In this document: positions 1 through 13,577 of the stretch, piece by piece | Layout of the letters: every line of letters begins with the position of its first letter | Position numbering within the stretch: position 1 is the stretch's first letter | Notes under the pieces: generated by a model | The model's database searches: none | Seen by the model: only the letters and a program-made list of their open reading frames with translations | Told to the model about the DNA's origin: nothing | Source of the DNA: Oxyruncus cristatus | Taxonomy: Eukaryota; Chordata; Aves; Passeriformes; Cotingidae | Direction: 5' to 3' | Length of the DNA: 64,000 bases | Assembly: GCA_013399855.1 (NCBI GenBank) | Contig: VXAY01003154.1 | Span: forward strand, 1,056,106-1,120,105 | Program-made: the position numbers and the translations under genes

Positions 1-1760
1 ACACTAAAACACTTTGAGATACTTAATGTCCATTATAAACATGGTGAAGTACTCAGTAGATTAAATGTCTTCAGGCAATTGACAGATACAAACATCATCA
101 AATTCCTGTCAGACATTCAACTGTCATTATTAATATGGGCAATTGCTTGACAATTAGAATTGCCATAAATATCGATCTTGTAAGCATTTTGTAATGAATT
201 AAAACACTACAAAGAAACAGGTTGGTGAATTCTGTCAATAACTCTATCAAGTGGGTAACAGCTGTGGATCCTATTGAAGCCAGTGGTAAAATTCCTCCCA
301 TTTTCCTGTTGAGGAATCCTAAGGGAAAAGGATTTCATTCCATGATCTTAAAACAATCAGGTTGAAAATCTGATTTACTAATCTCTTTTTTATGAAGATT
401 GTAATAGCTATAAACCAAGGATTAATCTAACACAGTAAATTTAATAGCTTTAAAAGATGGAATAACATCATTAAACATAAGACTAGGTACCTGAAACACC
501 ATAAAGACAAATTTAAATCATATTTTGCAAAGGTGTTTGAGCTTTCAGTGGGAGCTGATACCTGTTTCCCTTAAAGCATTTAAAAAACCCAGTCTCGAGA
601 ACTAAACTAGGACTATAATTCAAATACTCAAGCAGGCCCTTCCTAGATTAGATAGATCTCCCTTGACTTGCATATCTGAGATTTGAATTGCAGGACTATC
701 ATTTCTGAAAGAAAAAAAAGATTATATGAACTTTCATCCAAAGAAATGCAATAACTAAATGTGTGTTCACCCCTCTCATTATGCTGGCATTGAAGAGTTA
801 TGTTACCTAAGCAGTCACCCAATCCTAAAAATCAACACATCACTAACTAAGACATATTACCACATTTCCCTAGAAACTAGGATTTGTTTCAGAAGTTGTA
901 TAGATCTGATTGACTGTTACACCTTTTCACATGTACTTGTTGAAACTTCTGGTCTAGATCTTTAAAAGCATTCAGCCTCCTAATTCTCATGGAAATCTAA
1001 CTGATTGATGCAGGCAGTATTTTCTGTTTAACACTGAAAGCAGCATATTTCAGCTCTCTTTTTCCTTTCTTCTTTTGTGTTTGGTTTTTTTTTTTTTTCC
1101 CCTCAGGCTTTATTGTTGGATTGGACAGGTTTCTATGGGTAGTCAAGTAGAGGGTTGTTTGGTACATTTTTAAAGAAAGAATGTACATTTCTTGTTTTAC
1201 TGTGAAACATAAAAGACATGGGCTACATTCCAGATGCAGTTGGCAAGACAGGTATTTATGCTCATAGAATAATTCTTCCTCTTTTGTACACTGTCTCCAA
1301 TAATTTTATACCAGTCCCAGGCATTCAAGGTCCTTCAAACACCCAAGCTGGATTTATATATCCCCCTAAACTTGCAAAAACTTATTATTGTTCATTTTGA
1401 GGGCAGAGTGACATAGAATATAATGAAGAGGCATTGCTGATCAGATAGATTCTTAGTGGCTTTGGGCCTACATGAATGAATACTGAGATTAGATAAGAAA
1501 ATATTAAAGAATTAATGCTTACTTATTACATTCTGCCAGCATGATCTTTCCATTCAAGTGTCTGCACTTACTAGTTCTGTGGTCTTTCAGATAAAAACAA
1601 TACTAACAGAAATATTATACTCTTTTATCCATCTGAGGTACCTGGATGTCTGTATATGGTTCCTGCCTCTTCATTCTAATACTTCATTTTAGGTTTTCCT
1701 TGCTCTAATAACACACGTTACACTCTTTTCCTCAGACTGATATATTTTATTCCCTATTTA
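1..1760. other. AT-rich unique sequence, no gene seen
   Basis: No supported gene, RNA or transposon. The open frames are short and stop-rich and show no codon bias. The only structure I see is a 14-nt T run at 1085-1098. Confidence 0.6.
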
Positions 1761-2062
1761 TCATAGAATCATGGAATGATTCTGGTTGAAAAGGACTTCA
1801 AAGATTACCTAGTTCTAACCCCCTGCCATGGGCAGGAACACCATCCACTAGATCAGGTTGCTCCAAGTCCCATCCAACCTGGCCTTGGGCACTTCCAGGG
1901 ATCGGGCAGCCACAGCTTCCCTGGGGAACATGTGCCAGTGCCTTACCAACCTCACAATAAGAAATTTCTTCCTAATATCTCATTTAAACCCATTTTCTTT
2001 CAGTTCAAAGCCATTCCCCCTTGTCCTGTCACTATGGGCCCTTGTAAATAGTCTCTATCCAT
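1761..2062 (-). mobile_element. CR1: CR1 LINE 3'-end fragment
   Basis: The plus strand begins with a TCATAGAATC-type block, the reverse complement of the CR1 3' terminal repeat, so the element's sense strand is minus. It then runs through the usual landmarks: a GGTTGAAAAGGAC-like block, a run of TCCAA/CCAACC words, TTCCCTGGGGAAC, and TTCTTCCTAATATCTCA close to the inner end. About 300 bp are retained, which is a 5'-truncated copy and the normal state for bird CR1. The two small plus-strand frames across it are antisense to the element and are not genes. Confidence 0.88.
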
Positions 2063-5000
2063 GTTAAGTCTCTTTTCATGTCAGCTCTTTATTGCTTATT
2101 CTAACACTGACAAGTTGATTGAACCAGACGCTTTTCCAGATAGCCTAAAACATATTGAAAAGCCAAATTGTATTTTAAGAGGTCTTTTTTTGGCTTACTG
2201 TCCCATCTTTAGTTTCATCTATGTTCTAGCACTGGCTCTGATGATGCGATTTTGTTTGGCCCTACTTTGAGAAGGACTAAGAAGGACTTTCATGTGTGAA
2301 TACAGCACACAATTAGAATGCAAAAGCAAGTATGTAAACTGTTCATGTGAAATACAGGATGAAAATTAGATCAAGGTTTCTAGTTATTAGTAGCATAAGT
2401 CTCTGGAACAAAAATTTCCTTTCTGGTGAGCTAGTGCATAGCAGGAAAAAAATCTAATAATAGAGTTTAAGATGAAACTTGATAGAGTTATGAATCATGA
2501 TGTGATTACCTGTCATAGTACAAGACTTGACTCACTGGTTCAAAAATCCAATTTTACAATCCCACCGCTTGTTACAGTAGAAGAAAGGACCACTGAGTTT
2601 GTTGTCCACGAATTCCTTTTGCATTCAAATCTTTGACAATTCTTCATTTTCAGAAGTGCTCTCTGCTGCATGTGTGACTCATGGAAAAATTCTCTGTATA
2701 TTCCTGATCTCATTCATTTTATAATACTGGAAAGCAGAAAAGGTCACTGTGCAGTGCATGCTATCAATTAGACAAGGAAAAGGTAGTCATCTAATAATGT
2801 CAACATTTTACTATACGATATATAATATTTTTGAAGGAACATACACAATGTACACAAAATATATTTTATATAAGGCTCAAAAATTATTAAAAATTACTTC
2901 CTCTGATAAAAAAATACAGTTGTGATTAGATCACTAAGGTGATTCAAATAACATCACAAAGGTGACTGAATGTAGATCTGGAGTCTTCAAAAATATTCAC
3001 TGAATTTTTTCAATATCTACTACTCATACCGCATTGTGGAATTTTAGATGATTGTATTGTGTATTGTCACAAAATACTACGATACATTTAAAAGAATTTC
3101 TTATGAAAAACTATGTTGGGCAGTATAGTACAAATGGAAAACTACTTTTAGTAACCTTTTTGCATTTATCTGCAGGTACAGACTTACAATTAACCCTGCA
3201 CCAAACTCACCTGTCTTGCAAATCTGATCCAACGCTGGAGGTGTAAAGTTATGATGTCTCAGAGTTTAACTGATTGCCACTGAAAGGAGCACTAATGTTC
3301 ATTTTTTTAACAATATAAGATAAAAGCAGGAAACAAATCAAGAATGAAGAATAATCTGAGGCCACTAAGTAGATGTCAGTTTGCAGAGATGCACAGAGCT
3401 AATTTTTAAAGAAGTAAGTATTCAGCATGCTTAAAACTATTGACAAGATGAAATATGTTACTGAACGGTGAATTTCCAATTTCTCATAATCAAATACTGA
3501 AGTTTCTCGTGTGCTTATTTTTTGAAGACCAGAAAAATTATTTTTCACTTGTGCCTTAGTATTCCATATTTGTTATCATCCTAATAGCAGGAGTGACATT
3601 CTAATATGGTGAAATAAGAGATAAAATCAGTTCTTATAAACCAAGATGTATGAGAATATCAGGCAGAACACTTGGGAAAAGAGATAAAGAAATATATATG
3701 TGAGAAACTATGCATAAAAAATCAAAACAGAATAAACTAATTCCTTCAAAAAAAATAATTGTTCTTTTGTATATATGTTTCAGAAAAAGGGATAGTTCAT
3801 ATTGAGAGAACACCATCATATATTTCTGTTCTATCTCTCACAGAGACTGACACAGTTACTATTTTTAGTGGTTCTAAGCCTTATTTATTAATCCCCACCT
3901 CTTCATTCCATATACTCTGCACTTACAGGACAAAATAAAGTATTTAAAGGCCTTCATAATCTAAATAATTAAATTTAATTTCTAGAGGTTGGAAGGATAA
4001 TTAGGTAATACTGCTGGTTTATACGGGTTGTTAGTTTGGATTCTTGTCCAATTTCCGCCAACGTGAATTTATAATGAGCCTATTTCTCAGTGAATGTGCA
4101 CTAATACAAGTAGAAACAGAATGTGCAGGATTATATTTTCTATTTTTGCAGTTGCAGTATTTAATTTAGGATTTCATTACAAGTTTGTCATAAATTTTTT
4201 GTTTGTTTGTTATAAATATTTTTGTCATTTGCACAAATGATTCATTTTAGCCAGTATCCAAAAGACAGAAAAAGATTACTCAAAAGTAGAAAGAGACTAA
4301 ATATTTCATAGTCTCAGAACTATTGTGACACTCCTTTATATAAGTCTCTCCTGGAAACTTGAAGGGTCAGAAATTTAATTTGGTACAGTTTACTTCTTAT
4401 TCAGTATAAAGAAGCTTTTTTGAAAATTACTACATACCTACATAGTAGCCATTATGCACACTACAGTTTATTATTAAAACCTTACTCTTCCATTGGCTAC
4501 CACAAACTAAATGCTCCCTGTTGCAACATCACACAGCACTTATCTTTTTGAAACCTGTGGTGATTCTCAAATTTGCCCAAGGCAGTCAATAATAATGTTA
4601 TGCAGAATCCTACAAATATATGACCCTATCAGCCCATTTAAGTTTCTTCCCCAAACAACCGATCTTATATTTCCTTCCCACTTAACTTTCCCAGCCTCAA
4701 CTAAAAATAAATAACTACAGCTTTTTTTTTTTCAGATTTTTTAATCTTTGTAGAATTGAAAATAGCCCAATAATAAATATTTTACTGAAGTCTATTCAGG
4801 CAGCAGCCTGAATTTTATACAGGTAGACAGCAAAAAGCTTTGAAATCATGTTCCCAGTCCAAGTATACCAGGGATAGGTGTCAACCAACTCCAAACACAG
4901 TAGTCTTATGACACTATCATTGCAAGTTCAGGAATTTGGTTTCTATCGTATCCCTCAGAAATTTGAGTTTAATTCCGTCCCTTAATCTCACCACAAAATA

Positions 5001-8000
5001 CGAATTTTCAGTCTGTAGATGGCAAAGGGCTACATATTAAACTTAAACTCTATCCTCCAGGCAACAAGGAGAAGCAGAAGTTCATTCAAGGAGGAAAACA
5101 ACGTGTTTATAGTCATGTCAAATATCAAAGCTGTTGTTAAGTGTTGTGTTCACCTTTGGTGAGTGGGTGGGAGTTTTTGTATTTCCTGGCCAAGTGATAA
5201 GTCTAGGAGACACAAGACATTCCCAATGCCATCACTAAATTAGCTGTTCTCTGGCAGAAGTTTTTAAAATTACCTGGTGCATAACTTACAACATACCCTT
5301 CAAAGGAAATTCTTGTCTGAATAGGGGGAAACTGAGTGTTTAACAAGTTTACCCTTAGTCAGTATCTATTTCAAAGAAGAGAAGCCTGAGGGCAACACTT
5401 GTGAAAGGACTCGATCTTGGCTGACAGAGTTAAGTAAGCTTAGAGTGGGCTTCTTAATTGAATGAAACGGAGTAAAAGTCAGCTGGTGCTAAATGAAATT
5501 AAAAGTAGTTATTATGCACAGATTTCATTTATTGTCACATGCCTCTTTCTGAATAAAGTCATTTTCTGAAATCTTGCACTTTAATATAACAAATTTATGT
5601 TGACTTTATTCAGAGGTTGGTAGATATTAAAAACTGTTTCAAGGAAAGCTGTCTAAGCCTCAGACACTCCATACTGAAGAAAGTGCCAGTCTTGAGGGTG
5701 CTCAGGTATTCAGTGAGAAATGTGAGGGCATTTAGGGCGTGAGCAGCCAATAAACCACAGGGCCAGGAGCTTGTATTGAGGGAAATTACTTGCAAAACAT
5801 GCCTGAGGTAGAAGGATGGTGAGCAGTGAGATAGTAAAGACAGTATCTGATTCCAAGGAATTAAAATTATAACTAATTTATACTTATTAGCACAGATTTT
5901 CATTTATTCAGCAATGCAAAGTATTTGTCTGCTTGATACCTATCGCAATATCTTTTAGCCATAAAACCAGAGACCAGACTAAAACTGGACAGCTGCTGCC
6001 ATTGATGCATATTTTTACACACGCTTGATCCAGTAGTAAATGCAAACTCTCATTTGTTAGTGGTCACCCTTTCTGAAGCATTCCTCTCTGCAGTGCAGTG
6101 CAGTTCTGTTACCAGCAGGACTTCTCAGAACATACTCCATTACTTTACTTGCTGTCCTGCTTCACTGATGAGGCTAAACAAGTAAAGATCAGGCAGCACA
6201 ATATTTTGTGTTTATTTTTACATTAGCTGATAACAAAGACAATATATAGCAGTGGCAAAAATAAGGGGGAGGGAGGAGACACAGAGGGGAAAAATATTTT
6301 GATATATCAGCATAAACAAGTTCCAGCCCTGAAAGGTCTTTACCACGTCCAGATTCATTCAATGTGACAGTTCATGCGTATTAAGAGACTGCAGGCAATA
6401 CAGTAAATACTGAAATGGAGGTCTCAGTTCCAACCACTGCCTTTCCATCCAAACACATGAAGAGCAAAACAGACACCTACTGAGTAAATGAGCTGTTAAT
6501 CAACTGTGAAGAAACAAAATTCAGTATTTGGCCTGATTTTCTACCTTGACCTTAGAAAAGACCACCTGGAAAATAAGATGTCTTCAGGCTGCTTCAACTT
6601 ACTTTGTTACAGTTCACTTTTGGTGAAGCCAGACCAGTTTTCTTAGTCAATTTTCCAGGCCATTTTTTTTGTCTATGTTAGGTCTCTTCAGAGTATAGTT
6701 TCAAAGAACTTTTGCACACTATAGCAATCTGTTTCTTCCTGGTTGTTGTTAATAAATACATATATCTTACTCTTGCAACTATCACTGTCACAGAGCTCTA
6801 ACAATTTTAGCTCATTTGTAAGACGTAATTATGTAACATGGACTAGTACTGCAAGGAGTTGGTGCTTTCTCAAGCGCTTGTCAATTTTCTTTAAACAATA
6901 TTTTTGCAGATAGAAATATCTACACACATATTTGCTGATGGTAAGAGACAGTAATGATAGTTTTAGACCACATTAAGCTGCTCAGGCAAGGGATGAAAGA
7001 CAGAGAGAATTCTGACTAGTTAAATTTAGTATCAATTTGTCTTTGCTAGCATTATAAACATTTACTTAATATGGACAAATAACAACATGCTAAACATAAA
7101 TGTTGCTTTAAGGAATAAAATTTCCAACATATTTTTCCTGTAGCCACTATCTCTCTGCTATGGTGCCATTAACAACAAACCATCAGCACTCTGCAATAAA
7201 AAGCAAGTCACCATTTTTTCATATGAAGTGCAAATAAGCTCTGAAGAATTGCAGACATTCAGCTACTCAGATCCATTAAATTTATCCATTGCCTATTATT
7301 CTACGTGTACCATAATTTAGAATATTAACAAGAAAATTTTCTCACGCTCCAACTTGGGAGACCAATTTAGGTATTAGAAGCCATCACTGCCTATGTAATA
7401 AAGGCAGTTAAAGTGCTCAGGCACACAGTTCAGGCATTCTGTCCATGCTCTGGATTTCCAATTGATCTGATTTTATGTATTCTCCATATGGAAAGCCTGG
7501 TTTCCTAATGCAAACATCTTAATTAGATACCTGAGGTTAGTCATTGTGAGTACTCTCCATGGCAACCAGATTTAAGGTTACCAACTTTCCCAATAAACCA
7601 AGGGTGCATCACAAAGCACTATGATAGATTCCAAAACAACTGAGGTTTACAGTTACTTTTTGAGCTGACCCATAATTCCCCTGGAAAAGCATTGCTTACA
7701 ATTTTGTCCACTTAATGATAAGTGGTTTACTTCTTCATGGTTTTGTGGGTTTTTTTTCCTGGCTTGTCATAGTTCTTTTTGAGAAGCCTCTGATCATTTC
7801 AGGCACATGGATTTCAGCTTCTCATAACAGCTTTGATATGCATCTGCTGCCCAAACGTACTTTTGCTTTACATAAAACATTAGGATGCAGTTATGAAAAT
7901 TGATTAATCATAAAGAAATGGCAATGTTTTTCCAAGATCCAGATGCCTCTTAGTGCCGTGAATGTTATTCTCCCTGATAGAGTCTAAAAGTTAAGAGAGC

Positions 8001-8832
8001 CCTAATTTCAGTAAGAAATTTGAAATCGAAAGTAAGTTGGACAGGGGCTGTTCATGTGGGAATATCCATGAGTTGAATTCAGGACCAGTTGCTTCCAGTC
8101 CAGAAATTTTCTAACTCAAGGTGACTCCAGTTCAAACTTTTAAAGATCATTTCTATTTTCTAAGTCATAACAGGAGGGCATAAATGTAAGTATCACATTA
8201 AAAATCCACATGGGAAAACTGTTTTGCAAGGTAAGAGATAATCACCCTGAGTTTGAGAGGACAATGCAAGACCCATTATGTTTCCCTGGACTCTGGGAAA
8301 CAGAGATCTTTATAAAGGTCAATAGCACAATCCTAGCATAAAGCAAAGAAGAAGTCTCTGATACAATACATTGCATGTGTACATATAATGGGAACACCAT
8401 GATTCTTCCACAGCTGAAACTAACAGGAAAGGCTGAGTCACTGCAGCTATTTCCTGGTATTAATTATGTGTTTCATTTCAAAATGATAGAATCTGTTAAC
8501 AAATTCTATGAAGCCATTATGTTATCAAGAGTCAAATTATGTTTGACTGGTACTATGGGATCTTTATTCGGCTGGTTATGTGGTTTGCTCTGTTCTAAAG
8601 ATACTGTTCAGCTTTTAAAGCCACTTTGGTTACGTACAAGCACAGATCTAAATGGCTTTTAATCTAATTAACATTTATCCAAAATTATTTTGGTGAGAGT
8701 AAGGTAATAGTCCCAGACCATTTCACCAGTCTGTCTTCCGCATGTTGTCCATAAACATGTGTTAATTAGTGTGTGTGGCAACCTACAAAAATTTTCTTGT
8801 GAAATAAATGGAGAATTAATTAGAATGAAAAT
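2063..8832. other. AT-rich unique sequence, no gene seen
   Basis: About 6.8 kb without a recognisable gene or transposon. Open frames are below 100 codons and look random. A short interval at 3176-3240 follows a fair splice acceptor but ends in a poor donor (see rejected items). Confidence 0.55.
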
Positions 8833-8887
8833 GATATATGATTTATGAATAATATATGATTTATAAATAATATATGATTTATAAAAT
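8833..8887. repeat. 18-bp AT-rich tandem repeat, three copies
   Basis: Three consecutive units built on AATATATGATTTATAAAT occupy 8833-8850, 8851-8868 and 8869-8887. Copies differ by only one or two bases and the last has one extra A. It is a minisatellite-like tract with no coding potential. Confidence 0.85.
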
Positions 8888-11800
8888 GAATAAATCTTTC
8901 AAATGTACTACATATGCACCACTGGCCCACAAGTAAAACTTTCTTCCTGTGAAAGACTTAAATATGATTAAAAAAATTAAATGCAAAACAAACAAACAAA
9001 AAACCCACCAAAACACAGAAACACGCAAAAAATTCAAGGGCTACAGTTTTTCTTTGATTCACTTCTTGAAAAAAGCAGGACATAAAACAGATTCTTCTAT
9101 CAACACCTCAGGGACCCTATTCACCACCTGAAAAAAGATACAAAAGATCTGGGGAAACTATACAACAGAAGCGTACATCACTTTCTCATCTAGTTTCTTG
9201 CACTGCAGAAGTGGTCTGACACTGTTTCCTTCCCTACATGTTGATGAAGTATAATGTACTTCATCATTGGACTTGGAGATTCTAGTCTGTGTTGCAGGAT
9301 TTGGTCCCAGACAGCTCCACACTAGTTTTTTAACATCATTAAGATACATAAGATACACTCATTCCACCTTTGTACGAAAAGGGGATGGATCATATACTAT
9401 GACTCAGCTGCCAGGATTTAGAAAGAAGTTTATTTCCTGAGCAAGTTATGAAAACTTGAGACAAAGCATTTACGATATGGGAACTGCCAGACTCCAGGCA
9501 ATGGCAGCAGAGATGATCCCAGCAGATCCAGAAATGCACCTTAGGATCCTCTGCCTTACTCCTTTCCCTCTCTTAAAACACAGGACTGAGTAATTACAGA
9601 AATTAGGGCCCTAATCTGGCCCCTATGAAAATCTTGTGTATTAACAATGTATGACATGGGCAGTAATTGTCAGAAATATACAGCCTCCGTGCTAATAAAC
9701 TGATTCAGTATTTTCTATATAATATATGCTTAAATAATTACACAGAAATTCAGATTCCACATTACATCTACACCTCTGAAGCGATATTATATAGCTTCTG
9801 TCACACCTGCAAAATAGCATATTATACTTCAAAGGCACCACAGTGTGTCATCTGTGAGATAGTTCTATACTCTTGTCTAAGCAAAAATTATATAAATATG
9901 ATCCATATTACAACATATCCACTTGCATCAGCTTGTAATTGTTGGTGAACAATACCATCATAATTCTATCACCACGGGCAGAACTAATTTACAATTAGAT
10001 TTATTTCTTTGTAAAATCCACAGTGATCGAGTGTCAGCTACAGAATCAAGAGAGCCATTTCTCCCTGTATCCTAGAAGACCTCCACACTCAATTAATGCA
10101 TCTGGCAGTCCAGAATCTCTTTCATCTCTTTCATTTTCTCTATCTGGCAAGTGCATTACAGTATTATACAGATATATCTTTTCCTTTTTCTATTTCATTA
10201 CTGAGTGGTCCCCTGTGGTTTATACACAGCACACACTATAAATCAGCTGGGGTAAATGTACATAAAGACTGGGCTCATCCAAGCTTTCCTCTCTCCCTCA
10301 AGCCCTCAGCAGCTCACTCCTTGATAAAGCACAGCAAAACATCTGGGGTGGCCTTCACTAGAATTTACTTTTCCAGATTTTCATTAAAACAGTGACTCAA
10401 TAAAAATGTTGCTTATCCTAATAAAGCTCTTTGGAGCTTTGCAAATTTGCATTTAATACTCTTTAATGTCATTACAGCATTAATAATTTGTGCCTAAAGA
10501 GCTACAAAACTTTAGATTTTTCTGGTTTATGAAAGAAGCTTCATAAACCCATAATTTTCTCATGACTCATCTTTAATGCATCATAAATAGAGACACAAGC
10601 AGGAAAGCTGTATGATACCACAGATTTATATAAATTTATGGCTGAGTCCTCTTTCAGGTATCTCTTGTTTCTGAGATTATATATAAAATTAATAAAAATT
10701 AAGTTGTGAATAATAATCATACTAGGAAATAAATGGACTAAGGTTCAGAAAATTAGTAACATCCTTACTACATGAAGGATTTCTGCTCCCTTTGGCAGCC
10801 TAAAATTTTGCACCTTGGGGGAAAAAGAAGACATTATGATGCCTGTAAAAAATACCAGGGAAATCCTCAGCTGAATCCTCCACTGATACATGTACTGCAT
10901 TTTCTTCAAATATTTTCCTAGGAAACATTTGTCATTTTAGGCTACCTATAGGTTTTGAGAATACTACCTGTAAAAGACATTCCCAGTAACACTCTTCTGA
11001 AACAAGCCAATCACTACTAGAATCACAGTAATTCCAGTTTAAATTCAGCATGTGAGGAAACAACCATCAAACTGAGATTCCGTTCAGTCTTCTGGAGTAA
11101 TCAAGCCATAAAGATTCGTGTTCAACCTCTGCTTGTAACCCAGTGGTCTAAACAACCAGTCAGCTGGCTAGAATATCAAGACAAGGAGCCTGTAAAAATA
11201 AGGTCAATACTTTGAAATTCTGAAAAAGCAGAAAATGCAATAGAAGCACATTTCCTAACAGAAACCATAAGTGACTTCATTAGGAGATTTTGAAGATTCA
11301 TTTGTATATGAATTTATGCAAATGTATGAATGAACATCCTGGTGAATTGTTAAAATCTTATTAATTTTAGCAACTCATTATTTCCCAAAGCTGCCAAGAA
11401 AATAATTTATCACTATTCTAGGAATAACTCTGAAGACCCATGGGATATCAAGCACTTAATGTACATCAGACTGAGGACGAACTATCTTGTCTGACTCTCC
11501 AAAGACAAACTAAAGACCTTATTTTTCTTTTGCTCATCCATCACAACAGGAAAATAAAAATCAGTGATTGCTGTCACTGTGGTACACACATACAGTACAG
11601 TCCTAATCCTTTGGTGAATGCAAAGTAAAAGAAACAAAAACAAACCTTGAAATGCACCAATGAAAACATTTTCCATTTAGTACTTACTGATGATACAGAA
11701 CCTCCCTTGTTCTGCTAAAACACATGGAAAACTTCACTGCTGCTTCAGTGTAATCGGTGTTACTCAAACCAGTGCTTCTGAAAAAGCTATTGCTTGACCC

Positions 11801-13065
11801 CTCAGCTTGAGATTTCTTAAAAAAAGGCCCTGACTTTGAGGTTGCTCTGAGCACCTTCCTCCTATAAAGAACAAATCCTCAAAATACCTAAAAACGTTTC
11901 AAATTCTGCTTCCAAGATAAACAGTTTTTAATAACATTGACCTAACACTTCATTATATATGCTTTTTCAGGCATTCAGATGAAAGTAATGGGCTTATGTA
12001 TAATTAGTTTCGAATATAAATCTATTATCAGCATCAGTAAATTTAAAAATCCATTTTTGTGTTTTGTCTATCTGTGATCATTTAATTGCACAGCAGTACC
12101 ATCGGGCTCCATTTTGTTTCTACCTGCTATCCATAAGGTGTCCTTAGATTTTTAATGGGTCTATTTTTCATCTCTATAGCCTGTTCTTCTTACTTTATCA
12201 TTTTTCTATAGTTTGTAAACTGTTTCATTTAACAAACTTGTATAAGAGAAGATTACAAAGGATCTCAAAATCGTTGGAGAAACTTCATGCAATTAAGTTT
12301 CACAAAGTGAGAGATCGTAATGGTGATCCAAAAATAATCTTTCCTCCCTCCCTTCCATGCTTCCAGTCTAAGTCTAATTGAGGTTTTATGGAGGCAAGGG
12401 AAGAACTTCAATACCAGCTTTTCAGAATGCGGACACCAAGAAAAGCCCTATCAAAACAAGCTCTGTGATGTGGATTGCACAGCCTTTCGTAATACTCATA
12501 TTAAATTGTCAATGGACAATATGCTAACAAAAATCTGCTACAGTCTTGGCACCAGAGCAGATTTCTTGGTTTTCTGTTATATTAAATTAAGAAGTTTAGC
12601 TAATTTACAGTCCATGGCAACACATACCCTCCCAAGTGGCATAATTTGGCACACATTTTTGAACATGGAAGCACACAGTATTTGAGAACCAGCAACTCCC
12701 ACAGTACCAAAGCATTGTACTTTCTGACCTGAGCATTCATGTCTTACAGTTAACACTTATCAGCTTGCAACTTTATCTTTCAACATGGTCACTCCTGAAA
12801 TATCAGGGTCAGCATGGACGAAAAGTGTCAGCAAGAAAACCTTCACAATGGCAATATATCCATGAAATTCTAATTACTTACGATCAAAACATGAAAAAAT
12901 TACTTTAAAGCACAGGCATCTTGTAAACATACACATTACTTGAATAAATGTCCATTTCTTTTGAGGTAATACACAACTGTGTTGCATTTCTCTACAACGT
13001 GGACTTTGGGTCAAAGACAAAACAGGCACCAGGCTTGATTTCACCATTGAAATTGTTGGAGAGAA
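8888..13065. other. AT-rich unique sequence with a conserved-element-like block
   Basis: No gene is recognised. The 93-codon plus-strand frame at 9667-9948 has an AT-driven composition rich in Tyr, Ile and Asn and no domain I recognise. The one segment that stands out is 10410-10600, listed separately. Confidence 0.5.
10410..10600. promoter_or_regulatory. Candidate conserved noncoding element with octamer site and hairpins
   Basis: This 190-bp block holds three ordered symmetric features. A 7-bp inverted repeat (10423-10429 with 10434-10440) is followed directly by the 10-bp palindrome GCAAATTTGC at 10441-10450. That palindrome overlaps an exact POU octamer, ATTTGCAT, at 10445-10452. Next comes a perfect hairpin with 10-bp arms, GGTTTATGAA (10524-10533) and TTCATAAACC (10540-10549), and a 6-nt loop. 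Several ATTA/TAAT cores lie between. Regulatory function is inferred from motif density only. Confidence 0.25.
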
Positions 13066-13577
13066 GTCATGGAGTCACCTAGGTTGAAAAAGACCTCTGA
13101 GATCATCAAGTCCAACCTGTGACCTAACACCACATTGTCTACTAGACCATGGAAGTAAGTGCCACATCCAGCCTTTTCTTAAACACCTCCAGGTATGGTG
13201 ACTCCACCTGGGCACCCTGGGCAGCCCATTCCAATGCCTAATCACTCTTCCTGTGCAGAGCTTCCTAATGTCCAACTTAAACTTCCCCTGGCACAGCTTA
13301 AGACTGTGCCCTCTTGTCCTACTGCTGGTTGCCTGGGAGAAGAGACCAACCCCACCTGGCTACAACCTCCTCTCAGGGAGTTGTAGACAGCGATGAGGTC
13401 TCCCCTGAGCCTTCTCTTCTCCAGGCTGAACAACCCCAGCTCCCTCAGCCTCTCCTCATAGGACTTGTGCTCCAGACCCTTCCTCACCTCAATTGCCCTT
13501 CTTTGGACACACTCCAGCACCTCAACATCCTTCCTGAACTGAGGGGCCCAGAACTGGACACAGTACCCCAGGTTTGG
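13066..13577 (-). mobile_element. CR1: CR1 LINE 3' portion, about 510 bp
   Basis: Minus-sense CR1, one of the longer copies. It includes the block GATCATCAAGTCCAACC, the lost-trinucleotide region around 13145, GGGCAGCCCATTCCAATG at about 13219, and the inner landmarks CTTCTCTTCTCCAGGCTGAA (about 13411) and GAACTGGACACAGTACC near 13553, which lie upstream in sense orientation. The terminal ATTCTATGA repeat is degraded. The 92-codon minus frame at 13242-13520 falls within the element but does not represent an intact CR1 protein. Confidence 0.92.

Noticed and set aside
3176..3240. Possible exon after a TTTATCTGCAG acceptor
   Set aside because: The downstream donor (GTGTAA) is weak and the open stretch is only about 21 codons, well within chance.
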